From Codonopsis lanceolata (lineage: Eukaryota > Streptophyta > Magnoliopsida > Asterales > Campanulaceae): a stretch of DNA of 64,000 nucleotides. Of the stretch, positions 56,650 to 64,000 are shown piece after piece. The stretch is taken from contig CM028379.1 in NCBI GenBank assembly GCA_013146195.2, positions 56,989,693 to 57,053,692 of the forward strand, read 5' to 3'. Below the pieces are notes generated by a model, which saw nothing but the letters and a program-made list of their open reading frames with translations, had not been told where the DNA came from and did no database searches. A program made the translations under genes and the position numbers. Position 1 is the stretch's first letter; every line of letters starts with the position of its first letter.

Positions 56650-59484
56650 TGTGACGACCCGACCCGGACCCCAATGCGAGATCCCGAATCGCGCCGTCCA
56701 AATAAATCAAGTTAAACACATAAGCATGCACAAGTAGGATTATAAAATTCATGTGGCGCAACATTGCATACAAATAACAACTCGGCTACACTTGGCCGGA
56801 AAAACAACCTAATTTAAACAAGTCATCGGCGACGTTACAGCCGGAACCCAACAACTACTCCTACAATTAACACATGCTTATAAAACCTCAACGGCCACAA
56901 CATGCCGGAGTCAACAACAATAATGATATTTTAAGCAAGCTTTAGCGGAAGAAACTGTGATGAACCATACACATATGAACAAGCTCGACATATAAGTCGG
57001 CATACCAAAAGATTACAAGTATTAAATAATTAAGTTACTACAACAACAAAACCCCAAGCCAAGTCTACATGACTTGCTTCCCAACGTCCTTTCCAAAATA
57101 AAAGATTAATCAATTAAAGTCCAAAAGAGCAACCTCGCTCACAACGTCCAAGCGAGCACGTGAATCTAGCGTGGGACGTCTCCTCGGCTTTGATCTAAGG
57201 AAAACAAAGCAAACAAATAGGGTAAGTCGAAAGACTTAGTAAGTTACCAAAATATGCATGTTCATGTTATAGCATGACAATTATCACAATTATGGCATAT
57301 TATCATCATTTAACACTTAGCACCTTATTCACATAAGTGCGTAAAGTAAATCATACAAGTAGGATATGATAGTCACGGCCGCTCTGCTCTGCAAACAATT
57401 ACATACTAGTTCGTGCCATCGATGTTATGTGAATTCATCGACTCATACCGAGAACCTACTCGATCTCATTAGCAAGCCAATGCGGCACTTAGCGTCACGG
57501 CAAGGGGCTACTTCCCAGCTGCGGCCACGGTGGAGGGTGTGTGAAGTCAGTGCGGCGATCCATAGCAAGCACGAATCCCATAATTCGTGGAGGCAATGCA
57601 TCGTCCCACCTTGACTCAATAAACAAACCAAATTACGCCAGCTGGACTCAATGCAATGCACAAGTAGATATTTACTTGACTTAAACCAATTAAGGACCGA
57701 ATTCGACAAGAGCGAATTCGACCAACCAAGTAGGGTTTAATCTCTACCGTAAACATATCAAGGCAATAGATTGCACAAATACCAACCTTTCATAACAACT
57801 TGTTAAAATCAATTAAATCAAACTCATACTTGAGTAAACCAAATCAAACGGTGTTCAAACTTCGTAGGGATTGAAATTAGAGCTTAACATGTTCAATTCT
57901 TCCCTAGAGTCGACTCCGTTGAGTCTTTCCTCTAAATTCCCAATTTTGGGGAAAATGAAGCTATATGCTTCACAACCCAACTTAGGTTACTTCTAAGTTC
58001 AACAAGGATATAATTTCACCCAAAACAATTTAATGTAATTCATGTTCTTCATGTAGTCCAATATTGAAGATACAATACATAACAATTTTCACACATACCA
58101 CATAGGCATAATTTAGGGCATTCCCAAATAATTTCACTTTCATCAACAAACATACCACATATTTCTAACATGTTCAAGACCTCAATTAACATGATAAAAG
58201 AGTAATTTAAACTCCCAAAGGCAAGAAATTCACCTAGACATGCTTCTAGCAAAATCATACATTTAAAATTTCAAATGGAAAGCATATGAAGCATTTATGT
58301 GTCCTCATTGACCTCACACATCATAAACTTTGTCTCCTTAGGGTCAATGAGAACTAGAATGAAGAAGAGTAACTTACCTAGCTTGAGTGAAAACTCAAGA
58401 GAATCCAAATCCAAACGGTGAAGTCGTTCCTTTCGTCTCACCCGTCGAGAATCCGAAGTTTGGCGGCGATCGAACGGTGGAATCCTTGAGGATCGAAGGA
58501 AGAAGATGAAGCTAGGGCTCAAAACTCAAGCCCCCAACTCTCTCTCTCTCTAACTTGTAGAAATAGGATGAACAAATGAAGGATTTACTGAAAATTTGGT
58601 CAAGGTTGGGTATTTATACCTCCCAAATAAGAAGGGGTACAAGAGGTATTTCTCACTTGCAATTAGTAGAGATTAGGAAGTTAACAAGCACTAATCCAAC
58701 CTAGATTAACTTCAATTTAGTGTTAGGACTTGATTAGGACTAAGTGTGGGTATTTAGGAAGGGTTTAGAGGGGGTTTAAAGGGGGTAGGATAGGCATTTC
58801 ACGACCTAACTCAAAACAGGGGAAGAAAAATCCCGTAACAGATCTGCAGTGAGGCGGGCGCCTCACCCAGGCCGCCTCGAACCACCGAGACCACTCCCAA
58901 GTTCAGTCCACTTTTCAATTGCTCCCTGCATTTGAGGCGGGCGCCTCACCAGCTCCCATGCGGCCGCCTCGGCTCCAGAACCTCTAAAACTTGATCTAAA
59001 CTTGATCTAAATGGTCCCAAACTTTTGGGCAACCATTCTAAGGTCTAACCCTACTCAAAATGAGTCGGAAACACACCCGAACAACAACTGGAACAAGGTA
59101 GAACAAGGCGCGAACCACGTGACGAATGAACAACGAATCAAACTACAATCAAACACCATTCAAACTAGGATGTCTTGGACATGAAAGAGACTTGTTTCAA
59201 CATGATTAAGACCTGAATATAAAGCCAAGAACTCAACGAACACTTCGTACGTCGAAATAGAAGCAAATACGAGCAACGAGAGGAATCGCTAAGGCCAAAT
59301 TCAACGCGATTAAACCGGCGATTCAACAAACAAGTTTATATGATTCTAAGCATGTTATGGACTTCTAGAATGATCTATGAATGATTCTAAGACGTTTATA
59401 TATCAAGTAAACAACTTCACAATCAACCAAGAAAGTATAAAAAAACAAGCATAGAATGCACATGCAAGATTATGGGGCTTTACA
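56650..59484 (-). repeat. TE-F 5' LTR (2835 bp)
   Basis: On the minus strand it begins TGTAAAGCCCCATAATC and ends GGGTCGTCACA. It has GC-rich GAGGCGGGCGCCTC palindromes (58850-58980), a TATA element (58608-58620), donor-like CTAGGTAAGTTAC (at 58377) and acceptor-like TTTTCCTTAG (at 57195). Confidence 0.92.
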
Positions 59485-59526
59485 AATAGTTATATGTTAA
59501 TGAACGGATATTAGAGCTAATTAATA

Positions 59527-59785
59527 CTCCCTCCGTCCCTAAATTATCGTCCTCCTTTCCTTTTTCGTCCGTCCCAAAATAATTGTCCACTTTGAAACTT
59601 ACTTTTTTAGAACATCACTTTTACCACTTTACCCTTACTTTTTCACTCTACTTTAATTATGAGCCACATACACATAGGCTTTAAAAGGAAACTACACATT
59701 AAACCAATATAAAAAATCAAGTCAATTGTTTTTTCTTAAACTGTGCGCCGGGTCAACCCAGACGATTATTAAGGGACGGAGGGAG
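59527..59785. mobile_element. Stowaway-type MITE 4
   Basis: TA on both sides; perfect terminal inverted repeat CTCCCTCCGTCCCT. Interior AT-rich without ORF. Confidence 0.93.
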
Positions 59786-60354
59786 TAATAAATAGCTTTT
59801 GAGGTTTGTGACTAATCAAACTCAATATTTAAGATGACTAAGTTATCTAAATTGAGTATTTGATCCTTATGTTTAAATGATATATATTCTGCTAGGTAGT
59901 ATGCATTATTGGCTTACTCCTACACTAGATTTGAAACCCGGGACTTGTAAGCTTGTGTATAATATCGTGGGTAAATTGCGAGACTTATATAAAGAGCTAA
60001 AGTGCTTGTAACTATATTTTAACGGAGTTATGAATAGTGGGAATCAAGAACCTGCTCTTATTATCATACGCTCACCACTCGGGTACGGGTAAATTATGTA
60101 TCAAATAGTAAATTTACGCTTGATATAGATTGTCAGTAACATCAAGTTGGTGTATTGTGTATAGTAAAGTCATCGACCCACTCTTGGGCTATCTAATGTT
60201 TAATAACAACTATTTGAAGTTTTGAAACGGGGTTCTCACATTGTCAAAGTCACTGGGGAGTAGACTTTTCTTAAGTGGGCTAGACTCATCAGCTGTAGGT
60301 GCAGTCGTAGTGCCGTCAGCCGATGCTTCGATATGGGTGATGACACGGTAAGAA
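59786..60354. other. Spacer between MITE 4 and TE-G, no gene seen
   Basis: AT-rich, with a GC-richer last 100 bases. No ORF or repeat structure recognised. Confidence 0.4.
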
Positions 60355-61392
60355 TGTAACACCCCGCCCCTTCGTTAGCTCGGTTTGCGTGCCATACTCG
60401 CAATTATTCTTTTATGGGGATACATGATTGGTTAGTGAGAGTCTAGATGTGTATGAGAGATCATATTAAGACCAAAACACTATTAAGAGAGGCCATATAG
60501 TTGTTGCCTTGCTAAAGTCACAAGTCGTGACTCGACGATAATCGGGATGCGACGCGATTGAGAATTTGCTTGCATTTTGCATTCGTGACCTCGGTTTTGT
60601 CCTAGACCTTTATATGATGGTTTATTAACATGTATATATGTATTAGACTTCAAGTTGGAGGTGTTCCTTAAGTCTATCGATGAATTGGAAGCTTTGGAGA
60701 TAGCATTCGTCTCTATCGCGTAGTTCGGGGATCGAGTCGCGTAATCGTCTCTCCTTTGGAGTTCTTATTTCCATAGTTGTTATTCAACTTTCTAGAAGTA
60801 CTCAAGCTTCTTCATTAGCCCTTAGACTTTCCTTAAAAGTCTCCTTTCATTGCTCGTGCAATTGCGAGTTCATTCGTCGTTTCGGTTGCATGTTGTTGCA
60901 CCTCTTCCCGGTTTCGCTCCGAGTTGTTTCGGGAGTTGTTTGTGAGTGTTATATGGGAGTTCTAGACCTACTTTGTATGAGGTTTGAACCTTGTTAAGTT
61001 TGGTTATGTGTTTGAGGTCGTTCGGGGTTGAATTCTAAGCCCTTTTGGTCTGGGAGGCTTGCGGTTGCAAGGGGGAAGGACCTTGCCTCCGCAAGGCCAA
61101 TGGAAGAAGTCACCTTGAGAGGTTGGAGAGCTTGCGGTCGCAAGCTATAGGGGACCTTGCGACCGCAAGGTGCCCCGACCTTGTTTTGCCCTGTTCTGTG
61201 TTTTGACGAGAAATGCCTATCCTATACCCTCATCAAACCTCCTCTAAACCCTTCCTAACCTCCCATACTTAGCCCTAAACATGTCCTAACATTAGTTGGA
61301 GGATAATTAAGGTTAGATTAGTGGGTGATTAATCCTAATCTCTACTAATTGTACCAAGGAATTCCCTATTTTGCCCTCTTGGTTTGTGGAGG

Positions 61393-61400
61393 TATAAAAG
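61393..61400 (+). promoter_or_regulatory. TE-G LTR TATA box
   Basis: TATAAAAG in GGAGGTATAAAAGCC. It lies about 235 bases before the donor-like site. Confidence 0.7.
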
Positions 61401-61628
61401 CCAAATCCCTTTGCAATTTTCAAAAAGTTTCTTCATTTCTCCTCCTCTACCACACGTTTTAGAGAGAGAGAGGGATCTTGGAGATTTCAAGCCCTAGCCT
61501 CCTTCTCCCTTTGATCCATGACGATCCAACCGTCAGATTGCCTTCAAACTTCAGATTCGTGAAGCCCTCGACGAGTAGAACAAGTTCACCGATCGGATTT
61601 GCGTTCTTTGGAGTTTCATCCGAGCTAG

Positions 61629-63854
61629 GTAAGTTACCTCCTTTTATTTTGGTTCATTGGCCCTAAGGAAAACAACCTATGTGCTATTTGTGGGCAATGG
61701 ACACTAGATATGCTTTGTATGCCCATTTTGGGGATTTTCAGAATTATGAACTTATTAGGAGCATTTGTAGAATGGCTTCTATGATTATTGAAGTATATGA
61801 TTACTCCTCATATTGTGTTTCTAGGATTATGAGCATGCTAGAAATCATGTTCACATGTTGTTTGGGTTTATTATGGAAGTATGCCTATGATTGGGGCTTT
61901 GGATGTGTGAACTCACTAGATATCATGAGTAGGATCATTTAATTGAAATTATGTGATTTATAAAATGGGTTATGATTTATGTTGGGTTTTGTTATGAATT
62001 TTAGGGCTTGAGAATCAAGCCCGAATTATTGGGGAAATTGTTGTTAATTGAAGTGGGTGTAAATGTCGAGATTGATGAAGTGTGTAAATAATGAAACCTA
62101 GTATTTAGACTCAACGGAGTCGTAATAAGTTCAATAATGTGTTAATGAACTCGGGTTGAAATCCTACGACATTTGGATTTCGTTTGACTATGATTATGAT
62201 GAGTTCTTGGATTTTTAGGCTTGGGAATTAAGCCCGGATGATTTTGGGAAATTTGTTATAATTTGAATGGTGTGTTAATTTTAGGGGTGGCAATTCATGT
62301 TATCGTGTCGTGTTCGTGCCTCATTATCGTGTTTTAATATTATCTATCTTATTTGATCATAAATAAAACAATAAATATTAATTTGAATATATTAACAATT
62401 TCGTATCTTTAAGTGTGTGTTTCGTGTTGTGTGGGTATTAGTGTTGGGTTTATCGTGTCATTTGTCTCTGTAAACGTGTTTTATAATCGTGTCTTATTGG
62501 TTCGTGCTAACGTGCCGTGCCAAGCATTGCCACCCCTAGTTAATTTGGGGATGTATGAAATATGTATTTAACGAAAGGCGATATTAAGACTCAATGAAGT
62601 CGTTATAGGTTCGATAAAATGTTAGTGAACCTTAGGTTGAAATCCTACGATGTTCGGGTTGGTTGGTTTTGATTATGAGTACCCGAGCATCTCGAATTGT
62701 ATCAAATTGTGACATCCACAATATAAAGGCTTATTGGGGATTTATTTAGAGAGTGCTTGTTAGAGCACGGAGCATTAGAGACCAACTTATGATCTCGTAT
62801 ATCTTTAAGAAATGATTATTTGAATGAGTTCTCTCTTAGGGAATTTGGTCGCGTGCACATCAAAGCACTTGCGAGGATATGACTACGGAATAGGTTTGGT
62901 ACCCTTGAGATTGGTTTGAGAATGTCGAGTATATATGACGATTGGGACCATGGTTGAGCCCGATGTACCTTTAAGTAAAGCTTAATGCTAAGTCTTGATT
63001 TATGATTGTTCTTAGACCAAAATAATAGTCTTTGGTTTAATCCCGAGTAGAGGACTATGGTAGACCTCATGTTGTGATTTCTTGAGCTTATATGCTACTT
63101 TTGATTGGGTGATAACTTGAGGTTTATGAATACTTCAATATGTGGTTCTTTGACTAAACTGATAAGTTAGTTGGATTTGTTAAGTATGTGCAAATATGTG
63201 CATTGTTAAATTGGTGTGTAGAGCTTTATGTCCTACTTGATTTGATAAGTCCGCTATGGTCGGTTTTGATTCTTGTTTGAGCATGCGAGTAAATATCTAC
63301 TTGTGCAATGCATAAAAGCCCAGCTGACATTATTTGAATTGGTTTTATATGTCAGGGTAGGACGATACATCGCCTATACGAATCGTAAGATTCGTATTCG
63401 CTATGGATCGTCGTACCTGGGACCTCACACACCCCTCCATTGTTGGCCGCAATGGGGAAGTAGCCCTTGCTTGTAACAATACGTGCGCCATTGGTCGCTA
63501 TCTAAATCGAGTAGGTTCTCGATAAAAGTCGATGTAATCACAGAGCATCGATGTGGCATGATCCAGTATAACATTATGTATTGCAGGAGCAACACAACAG
63601 CGCTATTTGGGTATCTTCTCTATCCCTTATGTGGCTTACTATAAGCACTTATATGAAAGATTATGTGCTATGTGGTTTATGAAATTTATGTTACTTGATG
63701 ATTTAATACAAGTTTAATGTTGGTATACGATTATGATGCCATGATTTTATACATGCTGGTGCATTATGCCATGTCACGTCATGCTATGCCATACAATTGC
63801 ATTTAGTAACTTACTGGGTGATTATGACTCATTTCGTGTGTTTGTTTTCCTTAG
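61629..63854 (+). other. Candidate intron inside the TE-G LTR
   Basis: Starts GTAAGTTACC after GAGCTAG and ends TTTGTTTTCCTTAG. Equivalent pairs exist in both TE-E LTRs (41255-39283 and 48099-46132) and in TE-F (58377-57195). The hAT MITE lies within it. Confidence 0.45.
62282..62538. mobile_element. hAT-type MITE (257 bp) in TE-G
   Basis: The terminal inverted repeat TAGGGGTGGCAAT and an exact 8-bp duplication GTTAATTT (62274-62281, 62539-62546) mark a hAT element. TE-E LTRs have a single GTTAATTT at the same place. No ORF. Confidence 0.93.
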
Positions 63855-64000
63855 TTTGTGCAGTGAGCTCGTTAGTGCGCGTTGCAGCTACGGGTGCATG
63901 TTGGATAGCAGATGGTATTCCGGGAAATAGCTTGGAAGTTATTATTATTATTGTATTTATTATCTTGTGAGACACGGATGTAAAGTTATGTAAACTTTAC

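Larger units (their letters stand above)
51845..59484 (-). mobile_element. TE-F: gypsy element of Tekay/Del type, degenerate
   Basis: Minus-strand Ty3/gypsy element: 5' LTR 56650-59484, initiator-Met primer site, gag, protease, reverse transcriptase, RNase H, integrase with a chromodomain-like tail, polypurine tract, and the last 198 bases of the 3' LTR. The integrase tail (YIGPFEILESW, HNVFHVSM, VKVLWRNHN) resembles Tekay/Del chromoviruses. Pol is crowded with one-base frameshifts. AATAG follows the right end; the left duplication is lost in the gap. Confidence 0.88.
60355..64000 (+). repeat. TE-G: LTR of the TE-E family, plus orientation, cut by window end
   Basis: Starts TGTAACACCCCGCCCC and follows the TE-E LTR in reverse complement to the window end, which corresponds to about 600 bases before the LTR end in TE-E (39139). 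It may be a solo LTR or a 5' LTR. It keeps TATAAAAG at 61393-61400, the donor-like site at 61629 and the acceptor-like site at 63854. It diverges more from the two TE-E LTRs than they do from each other, so it is an independent, older copy. Confidence 0.92.

Noticed and set aside
61679..61942. ORF inside the candidate LTR intron, also open in both TE-E LTRs (40941-41168, 47785-48012)
   Set aside because: Between TE-G and TE-E I counted about 11 amino-acid-changing and 4 silent codon differences, as expected without selection. It has no recognisable domain.
1..64000. Integrated plant pararetrovirus or other virus
   Set aside because: All reverse transcriptase and gag motifs fit LTR retrotransposons or LINEs. 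No movement protein, coat protein or envelope-like ORF was seen.

Overview
This window is nuclear DNA of a flowering plant, probably a eudicot. The evidence is one intron-containing plant-type LysM gene, Ty1/copia and Ty3/gypsy LTR retrotransposons, an L1-type LINE, a Helitron, Stowaway and hAT MITEs, and AT-rich spacers. I cannot name the species. About 85% of the window is transposable element, much of it nested. A run of 100 N (51745-51844) is an assembly gap.

Layout. 1-2621: 5'-truncated LINE (minus strand) inserted in the 5' LTR of TE-A. 2622-13150: TE-A, a gag-only Tat/Ogre-like gypsy element (plus strand). 13151-31123: a less repetitive island. It holds the LysM gene (15011-15475), copia element TE-B (16075-20969, plus), several Stowaway MITEs, and copia element TE-C (22571-28400, minus), which sits inside an older copia LTR. 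31124 to the gap: TE-D, a second Tat/Ogre-like element without gag. TE-D is itself interrupted by a Helitron (34693-36453) and by TE-E (38535-49379), a gag-only gypsy element with 4-kb LTRs on the minus strand. 51845-59484: TE-F, a degenerate gag-pol gypsy element of Tekay/Del type (minus). 59485-60354: spacer with a Stowaway MITE. 60355 to the window end: TE-G, an LTR of the TE-E family in the opposite orientation, carrying a hAT MITE.

How the parts relate. TE-A and TE-D share LTR ends, leader motifs and 3' repeat arrays. Each is therefore a reference for the other: TE-A shows the uninterrupted sequence for both the Helitron and the TE-E insertion in TE-D. TE-E and TE-F share primer-binding site, gag type, LTR splice signals and leader text, so TE-F-like elements could have supplied enzymes to gag-only TE-E. 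No retroelement here has an intact pol.

The most interesting signals are structural: (1) tandem arrays of short palindromes near the 3' end of TE-A and TE-D whose two arms change together; (2) a leader stem-loop in the TE-A and TE-D LTRs with arm-matched changes, plus a motif that recurs five times per leader; (3) a matching splice donor and acceptor inside the LTRs of TE-E, TE-F and TE-G; (4) GC-rich palindromes or repeats at the same place upstream of the TATA box in four LTR types. All were found by eye; no alignment, folding or database search was run.
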